From Verrucomicrobiales bacterium (GTDB taxonomy: Bacteria; Verrucomicrobiota; Verrucomicrobiia; Verrucomicrobiales; DEV007), in contig DUBC01000048.1 of the NCBI GenBank assembly GCA_012960505.1, forward strand, positions 1 through 64,000: a stretch of 64,000 bases of DNA, given 5' to 3'. The stretch's first letter is position 1. The number at the start of each line of letters is the position of its first letter. A model generated the notes under the pieces. The model had not been told where the DNA came from, searched no databases, and was given only the letters and a program-made list of their open reading frames with translations. The position numbers were made by a program, and so were the translations under genes. Below, in pieces: positions 1 through 11,100 of this stretch.

Positions 1-388
1 GCTTCCTTCCAGTTGGAGACCAAGTGTTCAGAATAATGGGAACCCGGGCTCATCAGATGCTACCTCTTTTGAGGGAGATGGCCATGGGACTATTCTTTCC
101 TATTCTCTTAAAGAATCACCATTCAAGAACGCAAGCTCTTATGGAATTACTCAATTAGAAGATTCTGCCGATTTTGTATTTATTGCCAATATAGAAGTTA
201 ACCTCTCAGCTGATGATGCTGTCTATTCTATTGAATTCTCATCTGATCTACAGCATTGGGATGAGGGGATATTTCTTGGAAATATCCATTCTAACTCATC
301 TAGAAACACCTTGTCATGGCAATCAAAAATTTTAATTAATGATCAAAATTCACAACAATTCGCAAGAGTTAAAATAACAATCAGATAA
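1..388 (+). CDS. C-terminal end of a secreted protein, lamin-tail-like (partial)
   Basis: An open frame runs from the left edge (codons from base 2) to a TAA at 386-388, giving about 128 residues without a start, so the gene begins outside the window. Near its beginning the frame reads SWRPSVQNNGNPGSSD, which looks like the tail of the lamin-tail domains found in large secreted Verrucomicrobial proteins. The rest is a beta-rich segment (for example VYSIEFSSDLQHWDEG) like the small beta modules that end such proteins. It lies 49 bases upstream of tsaD on the same strand. No catalytic residues are visible. The family guess rests on one short motif, so the domain name is tentative; the coding status is more secure. 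Confidence 0.5.
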   Translation, partial: LPSSWRPSVQNNGNPGSSDATSFEGDGHGTILSYSLKESPFKNASSYGITQLEDSADFVFIANIEVNLSADDAVYSIEFSSDLQHWDEGIFLGNIHSNSSRNTLSWQSKILINDQNSQQFARVKITIR

Positions 389-437
389 CTCATCGCAATT
401 AAATCGACCACAGATAGATTGTTATATCACTAACATT

Positions 438-1427
438 ATGTTACTTGCTATTGAAAGTTCCTGCGATGAGACCGCCGCGGCCGTCCTATCACCTCCCTCT
501 TCTTTATTAGCAAGCCACATAGCATCCCAAGTAGAGAAACACAGACCTTATGGAGGAGTAGTTCCAGAACTCGCTTCACGAAATCATCTAATTTTATTAA
601 ATCCCATCATATCACAAACTCTAAAGAGTGCCGACATTAGGATTGATGAAATTCAAGCATTCTCTGCAACTTCGGGGCCAGGACTTTCAAGCTCCCTATT
701 GATGGGAAATACCGCAGCCAAGGCTCTGGCCTTAGCAAGCAACAAGCCATTCATATCAGTAAACCATATTGAAGGGCATCTTTGTTCGCCATTCATGCAA
801 ATGGAAATAAAACCACATATTGCACTCATTGTGAGTGGAGGACACACTTTGCTGATCAAAGTTAACGAATTTAATAACTATAAAACACTAGGAAGCTCCC
901 TAGACGATGCAGCTGGAGAAGCCTTTGATAAAGTGGGGAAAATGCTTGGGCTCCCATATCCTGGGGGACCGGAAGTCGAAAAATTAGCAAAGCGAGGAGA
1001 TCCTGAACGTTTCAATTTTCCTCGAAGCATGATCAATAGAGACAATTCAACATTCAGCTTCAGCGGCCTAAAGACTTCAGTTCTTTATGCCTTAAATAAA
1101 ATACAAAATCCTGACAAACAAATACTAGCCGATCTTTGTGCGTCCTTTCAAATTGCAGTTGTAGAAATATTAGTGCATAAAGCAACTGAGGCAGCTCTTA
1201 AAGAAAATCTAAATACCATAGCCCTCAGCGGAGGAGTGGCATGCAATAATTCTCTTCGCCAAGCACTAAGAATTAGGTGTCAAAAATATGGTTTAGAACT
1301 TATTGCCGTTGACCCTAAATACAGCACTGATAACGCTGCAATGATCGCAAGAGCGGCCGCTGAAAGGTTCATACGAAAAAAATTCTCACCTCTCTCCGAA
1401 GACGTTAATCCGAATCTAAGAATTTAA
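438..1427 (+). CDS. tsaD: tRNA N6-adenosine threonylcarbamoyltransferase TsaD
   Basis: TsaD transfers the threonylcarbamoyl group from threonylcarbamoyl-AMP to A37 of tRNAs that read ANN codons, working in the cytoplasm with TsaB and TsaE. The 329-residue product has the family landmarks in order: ESSCDET at residues 6-12, the metal-binding HIEGH at 110-114, the phosphate-binding SGGHT near 133-137, a GEAFDKVGKMLG segment near 165, and SGGVACN near 255. Its length is normal for bacterial TsaD (about 335-345). The ATG at 438 places the ESSCDE motif at the usual distance from the N-terminus. The partner genes tsaB, tsaE and tsaC are not in the window. The gene ends 19 bases before the convergent gene at 1447. 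Confidence 0.97.
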   Translation: MLLAIESSCDETAAAVLSPPSSLLASHIASQVEKHRPYGGVVPELASRNHLILLNPIISQTLKSADIRIDEIQAFSATSGPGLSSSLLMGNTAAKALALASNKPFISVNHIEGHLCSPFMQMEIKPHIALIVSGGHTLLIKVNEFNNYKTLGSSLDDAAGEAFDKVGKMLGLPYPGGPEVEKLAKRGDPERFNFPRSMINRDNSTFSFSGLKTSVLYALNKIQNPDKQILADLCASFQIAVVEILVHKATEAALKENLNTIALSGGVACNNSLRQALRIRCQKYGLELIAVDPKYSTDNAAMIARAAAERFIRKKFSPLSEDVNPNLRI

Positions 1428-1446
1428 TGAGAAATTATAGTTTATT

Positions 1447-2316
1447 CTAGTTGATATGAGAGATCACTCTTTCAACCGCTTCTAAAAGTTTTTCTCTTAT
1501 AGGTTCTGCTTCATCGGAGAATATTCTCTGAATTCTCTGATATTCATTCCTCCCCTCAACCGTTTCTATTCGGACAGGCTCACATCCTAATGAAGTCAAA
1601 TCATAAGGGCTAGCACGCATGTCAAGTTCTCTAATCTTAGCTGCAAGCAGAAAAGCATCTGAAATAATTTCGGTAGGTATCCACGGGCTCATCTTATATG
1701 CCCACTTATATAGATCCATATTAGTATGCAAACAACCAGATTGCTCATGAGCCATTCTACTTGAAAAGGTAGGATTACTTATATTCTTTGGCCTTGCCAA
1801 TGGTGAAAAGAAACGGACAGCATCATAATGGCTACAACAGATTCTTTGCTGATCTAAAAAGTTATTTATTTTCTCAGAACTCAAGCGAAGAGGGAATTGA
1901 GAATGTCGCAGTTCAGATGTTGGTAAACGATATACCATCGCCCATTCATGTAACCCGTAACATCTATAGACAGCAGGCCTTGAAGAAATGGATTTCATAA
2001 GTTCACATATCCAAAATGCAGTTCTTTTCTGTTTTCCCTTCATTAACGAAAGATCAAGTAAAGCTAGATTCTGATCTCTTTTCCAAAACTTTCCTAATTG
2101 AGTCTTTGAATCTACTCCTTCCAAAGAAAAACCAATCCCAGGACTCCATCGAGTCAATTGTCCAGGCCGAAAACTATAATAAGTGAACAAAAAATCCACC
2201 ACAGGATTGACCTGCCCCCTTGCTCGACGAAAACGAAATTCCTCGACCCAAGGAAGAACCCTCTCAGAGTGAGACTTCGCCTTACTCCTCCAATCTGAAG
2301 AATTAAGAATTTCCAT
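1447..2316 (-). CDS. Uncharacterised protein often annotated as 3-methyladenine DNA glycosylase
   Basis: This 289-residue cytoplasmic protein matches, from memory, a family found mostly in Actinobacteria and labelled 3-methyladenine DNA glycosylase. I know of no experimental support for that label. Recognisable blocks are FLFTYYSFRPGQLTRW (about 42-58), CYGLHEWAMVYR (about 119-130), CSHYDAVRFFSP (about 161-172), CLHTNMDLYKWA (about 196-207) and LDMRASPYDL (about 232-241). The many invariant His, Cys, Asp and Arg residues suggest an enzyme with a metal or cofactor site. No helix-hairpin-helix typical of AlkA or Tag is visible. It is a single gene, convergent with tsaD and divergent from the M42 peptidase. 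The existence of the gene is certain; its function is open. Confidence 0.85.
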   Translation of the reverse strand: MEILNSSDWRSKAKSHSERVLPWVEEFRFRRARGQVNPVVDFLFTYYSFRPGQLTRWSPGIGFSLEGVDSKTQLGKFWKRDQNLALLDLSLMKGKQKRTAFWICELMKSISSRPAVYRCYGLHEWAMVYRLPTSELRHSQFPLRLSSEKINNFLDQQRICCSHYDAVRFFSPLARPKNISNPTFSSRMAHEQSGCLHTNMDLYKWAYKMSPWIPTEIISDAFLLAAKIRELDMRASPYDLTSLGCEPVRIETVEGRNEYQRIQRIFSDEAEPIREKLLEAVERVISHIN

Positions 2317-2444
2317 GTTTAAAGTTTTTACTCATAAATATAAATGTCAGATTGCCTTCTCTGATTGGAAATTATATAAAAATCTTCTGTTAAATAATAG
2401 TGAATGATTCTATTAACTAATAAAAACACATTAGAATTTGAATA

Positions 2445-3527
2445 ATGACAAACAGCGAAAAAAAATTTCTATTTGAACTCTTATCTGCGCCAAGCCCAAC
2501 CGGATTTGAAACCGCAGGTCAAAAGGTATGGGCCAAGTATATTAATAAATATGCAGATACAGTTCAAAATGATGCTTATGGAACAGCTTGGGCAACGCTA
2601 AAAGGACAATCGCCAAAAGCTCCCACAGTGATGCTCGAAGCGCACGCTGATGAAATTGGTTACATTATCAAGCACATTTGCAAGAATGGATTTCTTAGAA
2701 TTGATCGAGTCGGCGGTTCCGATGCCGCTACTGGACGAGGCAGACGTCTACAGATCTTAGGAGACAAGGGAGCAGTAAAAGGAATTATAGGAAATACTGC
2801 AATTCATCTGAGGAAAGATTCCCTTGGAAATGAAAGTGCACCTAAAATACACGAACTTTACGTTGATGTTGGGTCATCTTCTGACAAAGAAGTCGCAAAA
2901 TTAGGACTGCGAGTTGGCCATCCTGCCGTTTATTCTGACGAACCTGAAGAATTTTCAAAAGGTAAAATTGTTAGTCGCGCTCTTGATAATCGGATTGGGG
3001 GATACATTATTGCAAGAGTAATGGCAGAATTATCAAAAGAAAAAAATAGATGTGCTGCCACAGTACAATGTGTGAATTCAGTCCAAGAAGAAATTGGAGG
3101 TCACGGAGCAAGCATGATCACCAGAAGGCTAATGCCTGACGTGGCTGTTTGCCTTGATGTTACTCATGCTACAGATACACCAGGAATTGATCATTCCATT
3201 CACGGTCAAATCAAAATGGGAGGTGGCCCATCAGTAACGCATGGAACATGCAATCATCCAAATGTCATAAAAAGGATTTTAGAGGTTGCAAAGAAAAATA
3301 AGATACCCATTCAGCATGAATCAAGTTCTAGATATAGCGGCACAGACACAGATAACATTTCATATACCGGGGAAGGAATACCTAGCGCATTAATTTCATT
3401 ACCTCTTAGGTATATGCACTCAGTAGTTGAAGTCGTGGAAATAAAAGACGTTGAAAAAGTAATATCGGCGCTCGTTAAATTTGTTCAGTCACTGAAACCT
3501 GGAGATAAATTCGGTATAAAAATATAG
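2445..3527 (+). CDS. M42 family metallo-aminopeptidase
   Basis: M42 peptidases are cytoplasmic, tetrahedral, di-metal aminopeptidases that trim short peptides (glutamyl aminopeptidase, TET and FrvX-like). The 360-residue product has the expected metal ligands and catalytic residues: EAHADEIGY (65-73; His67, Asp69), ALDNRIGGY (near 180), QEEIGGHGA (catalytic Glu pair, near 213), DVTHATDTPG (near 237) and a C-terminal RYMHSVVE (near 325) that supplies the last metal-binding His. The length is typical. It is transcribed alone, divergent from the gene at 1447 and convergent with the glutaredoxin gene. A second, more divergent M42-like protein is encoded at 37041-38078. The substrate cannot be read from sequence. 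Confidence 0.93.
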   Translation: MTNSEKKFLFELLSAPSPTGFETAGQKVWAKYINKYADTVQNDAYGTAWATLKGQSPKAPTVMLEAHADEIGYIIKHICKNGFLRIDRVGGSDAATGRGRRLQILGDKGAVKGIIGNTAIHLRKDSLGNESAPKIHELYVDVGSSSDKEVAKLGLRVGHPAVYSDEPEEFSKGKIVSRALDNRIGGYIIARVMAELSKEKNRCAATVQCVNSVQEEIGGHGASMITRRLMPDVAVCLDVTHATDTPGIDHSIHGQIKMGGGPSVTHGTCNHPNVIKRILEVAKKNKIPIQHESSSRYSGTDTDNISYTGEGIPSALISLPLRYMHSVVEVVEIKDVEKVISALVKFVQSLKPGDKFGIKI

Positions 3528-3538
3528 CTTGCCTAAAA

Positions 3539-3898
3539 CTATTCAATAAAATTGATCTTTCCTTCAGCTTTGTCCATCGCAGCATGCTGCTCGTCGGTGC
3601 AAGCAGAATCAGTTGGTGCGTCTGCTTCGTTATCTGCTTCTATGACAATACCTTTATCAAGCATATATACTTCAACCTCATCCCCACTAACATCAGCCAA
3701 CATCACGTCATTGACTGCCACACACGGCGAAAGAGACTGACCACTTCGCTGTTCCATTTCCCATCGAAAAGCGGGGTTAGCAATAATATCTTTTTCTTCA
3801 TAATCAAGACCATGTTTGCGCATAATGGCCCTAACTCCTTCACTCCATCCGCAGTGAGTTTTAAGATAGGCGGTAATTACAGGTTTATTGTCTGACAT
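3539..3898 (-). CDS. Glutaredoxin-like protein with a CGWS active site
   Basis: A 119-residue thioredoxin-fold protein of the glutaredoxin family. The N-terminal strand ITAYLKTHC leads to C16-G-W-S19 where classical glutaredoxins have CPYC, so only the first cysteine is kept, as in monothiol glutaredoxins (usually CGFS). The segment SLSPCVAVND (near 55-64) supplies the likely cis-proline, and GDEVEVY follows. Beyond about residue 85 is an acidic tail (EADNEADAPTDSACTDE) not found in standard glutaredoxins. Monothiol members carry Fe-S clusters or deglutathionylate proteins; which applies here is unknown. It is convergent with the M42 peptidase, 11 bases apart. Confidence 0.8.
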   Translation of the reverse strand: MSDNKPVITAYLKTHCGWSEGVRAIMRKHGLDYEEKDIIANPAFRWEMEQRSGQSLSPCVAVNDVMLADVSGDEVEVYMLDKGIVIEADNEADAPTDSACTDEQHAAMDKAEGKINFIE

Positions 3899-3996
3899 AA
3901 CAATCTAATGAAGTTACAATAAGTATAGATATCAAGAAATCAACCAATACTGAATATTTTGCGCTTAATTAACGTCAAAAAACAACAGCCAATATC

Positions 3997-5967
3997 ATGA
4001 AAAATATACACCTCATCGTTATTTTTTGTTTTCTATCCATTAGCTTAGGACAAGCAGGTAATAATATTTTTTCTCGATCTCCTTACCTGCAACTTGCCAC
4101 TGATTCATCTATTCACATTGTTTGGCGGACCAAAACTAAAATGAATCCAATCATCAGATTTGGAAAAGATGTGGATGCGCTAAATGAAAAAATAGGATCA
4201 GAATTTATCTTGGAGCGCCGGACTGTAGATGAATCCGATAAATCAATTAATGATGCATTATCACTATTTGATGCCCCTAAGGGAACTCGTCAATTTGAAG
4301 CAAAGATTTCTAATTTGGATTCAAATTCAACTTACTACTACTCAGTATTCGATGGAGAAAAACGCCTAACTCCAAAAGATTCAAGTTATCATTTTAAGAC
4401 ACACCCAAAACCAGGCACAAAATCACCTCTCTATTTTTGGGTAGTTGGAGATTCCGGAACCGGAGGAGAAAACCAAGCAAAAGTCCACACCGCAATGCGT
4501 AAGTACAATCAGTTTAAAAATCTAGAACTAGATATGTATATTCATGTTGGAGACATGGCCTATACGAGCGGAACTGATGGTCAGTTCTCAGAACGATTTT
4601 TTAAAATGTATGAACCGACCCTACGGAATACAGTCTGCTGGGCTGCTATGGGAAACCATGAAGGTAAGACATCAAAAGGAGAAGATGGAATCGGACCTTA
4701 TTATGATGCATATATTTGCCCTAAGGCAGCTGAAGCTGGCGGATTACCTTCTGGGAAAGAAGCCTATTATTCTTTCGATTATGGCAAAGTTCATTTTATT
4801 GTTCTTGACTCCCATGATCTTGATAGAAGACCAACCGGGCACATGGCTCAATGGCTTAAAGCAGATATAGAAAAAACAAAAGCCGAATGGCTTATCGCAT
4901 ATTTCCATCACCCCCCATACACCAAGGGATCTCATGATAGTGATAAGGAGCAACAACTCATAGAAATGAGGGAACACATTATGCCAATACTGGAAAGCGG
5001 AGGCGTCGATATCGTGTTTACTGGCCATTCACATATCTATGAAAGATCAATGCTTATCAATGGCGCCTATGCAACACCAACTGTTTCTGAAGGAGTCATT
5101 CTTGATGATGGAGACGGCAATCCTACTGGTGATGGCCCCTACATAAAGAGCGCTGGACTTGTGCCACATAATGGTACTGTTCAAGTTGTTGCTGGGCATG
5201 GGGGCACCAAAGTAAGCAGGAAAGGAACAATGCCAATCATGCGATCCATATTTGTTGAGAATGGATCAGTGCTTGTCTCCATTTCAGACAATGTTTTGAC
5301 AGGCACAATGCTTAACCTTGATGGGCTCATCCGCGATACATTTTCAATCAAAAAAGAAGGGACCGTAATCCATTCACCAATAGAAAATCCTTGGAACCCT
5401 GTCACCGGAAAAAAACCAATCAAAAAGAAATCAATTAGTAGGGGCATTAAAGTGCCACCAGTTGCAACAATGATTATAAGAAAAAATTCTCAATGGGCCT
5501 ATTTTCTTGGCACTGAAGATCCTCCAGAAAATTGGAATATGTTAGCATTCAACCACTCTTCCTGGAAAAAAGATGAATCAGGTTTCGGATTCGGAGATAA
5601 CGATGACAGAACCGTTCTAGAGAGTATGAAAAATAAATACACAACACTTTATCTACGTAGGAGCTTCGCTTTGCCAGAAGGAATAGATTACAAAAAAATC
5701 GGACTCGTTGTCTCTTATGATGACGCCTTCATTGCGTACCTTAATGGGAAAGAAATTTTGCGAGTGGGCATTGAGTCAGGAAACGGGGGGGAAGCCCGCA
5801 ATATCAGCCCTCACGAAGCAGAAAAAACTTTTGAATATTTTCCCTTTGATACGAACGCAATTAAAGCCCTAGAAGGAGGAGTTAACATACTTGCAATAGA
5901 AGGACACAATCATGAAAAGAAAAGTTCAGATTTCACAATCCACCCTACTCTGATTCTTAAAAAATGA
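3997..5967 (+). CDS. Secreted purple-acid-phosphatase-type metallophosphoesterase
   Basis: This 656-residue enzyme probably hydrolyses phosphate esters outside the cytoplasm. Residues 1-20 form a signal peptide ending GQA. Residues 25-135 resemble the fibronectin-like N-terminal domain of purple acid phosphatases (SPYLQLATDSSIHIVW). The catalytic domain has the dimetal motifs in order: GDSGTGG (151-157), GDMAY (185-189), GNHE (219-222), HHPPY (304-308) and GHSHIYE (343-349). From about residue 495 a beta-sandwich-like domain (LYLRRSF, SYDDAFIAYLNGKEI) resembles the carbohydrate-binding-like module often appended to secreted planctomycete and verrucomicrobial enzymes. The stop codon overlaps the start of the TPR gene (ATGA), so the two are translationally coupled. 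Substrate specificity is unknown. Confidence 0.9.
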   Translation: MKNIHLIVIFCFLSISLGQAGNNIFSRSPYLQLATDSSIHIVWRTKTKMNPIIRFGKDVDALNEKIGSEFILERRTVDESDKSINDALSLFDAPKGTRQFEAKISNLDSNSTYYYSVFDGEKRLTPKDSSYHFKTHPKPGTKSPLYFWVVGDSGTGGENQAKVHTAMRKYNQFKNLELDMYIHVGDMAYTSGTDGQFSERFFKMYEPTLRNTVCWAAMGNHEGKTSKGEDGIGPYYDAYICPKAAEAGGLPSGKEAYYSFDYGKVHFIVLDSHDLDRRPTGHMAQWLKADIEKTKAEWLIAYFHHPPYTKGSHDSDKEQQLIEMREHIMPILESGGVDIVFTGHSHIYERSMLINGAYATPTVSEGVILDDGDGNPTGDGPYIKSAGLVPHNGTVQVVAGHGGTKVSRKGTMPIMRSIFVENGSVLVSISDNVLTGTMLNLDGLIRDTFSIKKEGTVIHSPIENPWNPVTGKKPIKKKSISRGIKVPPVATMIIRKNSQWAYFLGTEDPPENWNMLAFNHSSWKKDESGFGFGDNDDRTVLESMKNKYTTLYLRRSFALPEGIDYKKIGLVVSYDDAFIAYLNGKEILRVGIESGNGGEARNISPHEAEKTFEYFPFDTNAIKALEGGVNILAIEGHNHEKKSSDFTIHPTLILKK

Positions 5968-6899
5968 TGAACAAGAAAGTCTTCAGGCTTCACTTATTTT
6001 TTGCTCTTTTTTTTGTGGCTCTCGGGTCGCATGCAATATCACATCACGACACAAAGGTTCTAATAGAAGAATTAACAAAAAGAATAAACTCAGGTGAATC
6101 AACAGCAGAGAATTATTATAAACGCGCGATTGAGTACCGTGTATTAGGTCAACTGAAAGAAGCTGTAAATGATCTAAAAATAGCTCTACACCGTAACGCG
6201 AACTTCACCCTAGCTAGACGAGAAATAACTCGAATTCTAAGCAAACAAGGCCGACATAAACTTGCAATTCTCTCTGCCGAAAAAGTTATTACTAATGCAA
6301 TAACACAAAGAGAGAAGTCCTCTGCAATGATCCTTCTTGCACAGATGCTATTAAATGCTGGAGAGCCATCAGAAGCAATTAAATACAGTTCTACAGCATT
6401 TAAATTAAATCCCAACGGCAAGTTAGAATGGTATCTATTGCACGCTCGTTTATTGGGAGAACTAAAACGGGACAATGAAAGACCCGAAATTCTTCGTACA
6501 GGATATCAGTTAACAGGTAGTATCGTATTGCGTAATGCATGGATAGACTCACTTCTTGAATGCAAAAAATATGAAATAGCTCTGCCAATCATAGAAAAAG
6601 AATTAACGTCAAGTAGACTCAAGAGCTCCTGGGAACTCAGAAGAGCAAAAGCTTATATAGGAACCGGGAAAATTAATGCTGCAATGAATGATCTTAGAAT
6701 GTGCCTAAAAGAATTAGATCAAAGGATTCATCCAAAAAAACCTGACATGACATTGATAGCAGACCGTGGAATGGCAAATGCATTACTTGGAAATATCGAT
6801 GCAGCTAAAAATGATCTTACTCACCTCATTCATATAGGCGCTGACAAATGGGTTACCATCCACTTAGATAAAGCTATTTCCTTGATAGAGAATCAATAA
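5964..6899 (+). CDS. Secreted TPR-repeat protein coupled to the phosphatase
   Basis: The 311-residue product has a signal peptide (FFALFFVALGSHA, cleavage near 24) followed by about seven 34-residue tetratricopeptide-like helical hairpins from residue 45 to the end, with signature residues such as YYKRAIEYRVLGQLKEAVND and ALLGNIDAAKNDL. TPR proteins act as scaffolds and have no catalytic residues. Its ATG lies inside the stop codon of the phosphatase (ATGA at 5964-5967), which implies one operon and a shared process, perhaps phosphate scavenging at the envelope. That link is inferred from gene order only. Confidence 0.85.
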   Translation: MMNKKVFRLHLFFALFFVALGSHAISHHDTKVLIEELTKRINSGESTAENYYKRAIEYRVLGQLKEAVNDLKIALHRNANFTLARREITRILSKQGRHKLAILSAEKVITNAITQREKSSAMILLAQMLLNAGEPSEAIKYSSTAFKLNPNGKLEWYLLHARLLGELKRDNERPEILRTGYQLTGSIVLRNAWIDSLLECKKYEIALPIIEKELTSSRLKSSWELRRAKAYIGTGKINAAMNDLRMCLKELDQRIHPKKPDMTLIADRGMANALLGNIDAAKNDLTHLIHIGADKWVTIHLDKAISLIENQ

Positions 6900-6931
6900 A
6901 TTAATCTAGAATTACACTTCTAGTGATAATC

Positions 6932-8017
<1,086 letters not shown>

Positions 8018-8149
8018 TAGTGAGTTTTCTACTTCTTGCTACTAACCAAATAGCGCTCATTATAAAGTTTTTGTCTATAATTGAGGCTAAAGTTTTCTCC
8101 TAAATTAGCCTAAAAATCAAAAGTTTTCCGATTAAATTCATGATTCCAA

Positions 8150-11100
8150 CTAATCATCATTATACCTTTTCAGATCAGCAGCATCTAATCGACGCTTTTC
8201 CTCCCACTTTTTAATTTTCTCAGGCTTTATCAGTAAAAGCTTAAAATCCTCAAGGACCAAGTATATAGATGGCACAAGAATAAGCGTAATAGCTGTAGCA
8301 AACAAAATGCCAAAGCCAAGAGAAATAGCCATTGGTATTAGAAACTTTGCCTGCAAATCTGTCTCAAAAAGCATGGGACTCAACCCCGCAAAAGTTGTCA
8401 GTGAAGTTAATATAATCGGGCGAAATCTAGCCGCTCCAGCCTCCCATGCAGCAGCAATTAGCGACTCACCCTTAATCCTATGACGATTAACATAATCAAC
8501 AAGGACCAAACTGTCATTTACCACTACGCCTGAAAGAGCAACAATACCACACATCGACATTATACTCATGTTTGCACCCATCAATATGTGCCCTAATATC
8601 GAACCAACAATACCGAATGGAATCACGCTCATTACTATTAGGGGTTGAACGTAAGATCTTAATGGAATAGCCATCAGAACAAAAACTGCCAACAAAGCAA
8701 ATATGGAACTGGATTTCAACTCTTCCATGCTTCTCGCCTGATCTTTCTGTTCCCCATAGAACGCATAATTAATCCCGGGAAACCTTTCTGCTAATGTTGT
8801 TAACGTCTCATTTTCAAGAGTTCTTCTGGCTCGATTAGCATTAGCCTTTGGGTTTCCCCGATCAATATCAGCAGCAATGCGAACTGCACGAACTCGCTCT
8901 GTACGTCTAATGACCGATTTACTACGCCCCTCTTCAAAATTCACCAAAGCCGACAAAGGAATTTCATTCCCTGCCCTCGCTCTTATCTTAATTTGTTCTA
9001 CATCCTCCAAAGAAGATCGGTCTTCTTTCGGATAACGCACCATAACTTTCACCTCATCCCTCCCACGCTGCAACCTTTGAACCTCTTCACCATAAAAACC
9101 TTGCCTGAGCTGTATAGCAACGTCAGACAAACGCAATCCCATAGATTCTCCTGCAGGAAGTAATGACTTAAGAACCACCTGACGTTTGCCGAGATTATTT
9201 GAATCGCTTATATCAATAATTCCATCAATCTTAGATAAAGAATTTTTAACCTCTTCGGTTGCCATAATTAACTTGTCCATATCATCACCTGAAAGCTCCA
9301 AATCAATAGCATTCCCTGAGCCAGCTGATTGACTTTGAAACGAAATCTCTGAAGTTGCTGGTATAGGACCCGTTAATTTCCGCCACTCAGCAGCAAGTTC
9401 CCTCGCAGAAATTGATCTTTCTGATCCTGGTAAAATCTCAAGAGCAACTTCACCCAAATTATCTCCAGTCGGAGTAACTGGAGTAAATCCTGTCTTAAAG
9501 GGCTGACTTCCAACCGTCGCCAACATATTAATGATTAATGTTTTCCCGGAATCATTTGAATACTTTTCATTCAGTTTAATTGCAGCCTTTTCAATGCGTG
9601 TAACCGCATCTGATGTTGTTTCAAAAGCAACCCCTTCAACCATTTTAACTTTTGCTGAAATAATCTCTGCTTCGACCTCAGGGAAAAATTCCCATTTAAT
9701 TCTCTCTCCTTTTACTAATCCTATAGCAATAAAAAATAGAGCTATAAAAATAGTAATTACCACATACCGCATTCCAAGAGCTAATTTAAGAATTGGCCTA
9801 TAAAATTTATCAACAAACGTTTCCATTCCCTGCGCCACTTTGCGCTGCACTTTTAGTATTGGATTGCGACTCCCTTCATTATTAGACGGTCTTAGCAATG
9901 CAAGATGAGCGGGAAGGATAAGCTTAGATTGAATGAGAGAAAAAAGCAGCGTAGGAATCACAATCAATGGAATATTTCTCCAAATCTTTCCGCTAACCCC
10001 ACTAATCCCGAGCATTGGAGTAAATGCAACAGCTGTTGTCAAAACACCGAAAATAACAACTACACCAACTTCATGAGTCCCTCTCCAAGAAGCGTCTCTT
10101 GGGTCTTCTCCTTCCCTGATGCGGCGGTATACATTTTCACCAACCACAATAGCATCATCGACAACAATTCCTAACACTAATATAAAAGCAAAAAGGGTAA
10201 TCATATTAATAGAAATACCCGTAGTAGGCATCATCCATATAGCACCAGCAAAAGAAATCGGAATACCAATAGTTACTAAGACAGCAAGACTCGGACGAAG
10301 AAATAATGATAAAATAACAAGAACTAATAAGAGGCCCCATAAAGCATTCTTCCTAAGTAGATCAAGGCGGCCCTGAAGATATTGAGAATTGTCATTCCAA
10401 ATCTCAACATAAACTCCTTCCGGAAGTTGTTTGCGAATCTCCTCTAAATATCTTCTTGCAGATTCTGCTACTTCTAAAGTGTCTTCTTTGCCAACTCTAT
10501 AAATCTGTAAAGTCGCTGCATTCTTACCATTAAAACGACTAATCAGATCAACGTCTTCAAATTCATCCAATATCGTCGCAATATCTCCAAGAAATACCAC
10601 TGCCCCATCAGCCCTAGTGATAACAGGAATTTTTTCAAAGTCTGCTGAATTATATCGCTTTGACTCAACCTTAATGAGTATTTCCCCAGCATCAGTCCTC
10701 ACTGCGCCGCCCGGAAGATCAATTGAAGAAGCTCTAACCGCATCCGAGACTGTTGCAAAAGTGACCCCATAAGCCCTCATATTATCTTCTGAAAGTTCAA
10801 TTGAAATTTCGTATTTCCGTAAGCCGGAAAGCTCCACCTGACTGACTCCACTAGATTCACGAAATGAAGAAGTTATTTTGTTAAGCCAGCCAGTTGGCTT
10901 TGGCGGGTTATATGTCAAGATCCCATCGCGTATCTTTTCTGCGTATCCGCGAAGCGTTCTCTCATCAGTATTGGCAGATATCGCAACAGTCAGCACCTGA
11001 TTCTTAATTAACACTTCTTCATATAGTGGGGACTCGGTATTCTCTGCAAAATTCTCGATTGAATCGACACGTGTTTTAATATCATCAAGAACATCTCGAA

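Noticed and set aside
8084..8111. AGGCTAA/TTAGCCT hairpin between the RND permease and the coiled-coil gene
   Set aside because: Seven pairs with a 14-base loop and no clean T run; too weak to call a terminator.
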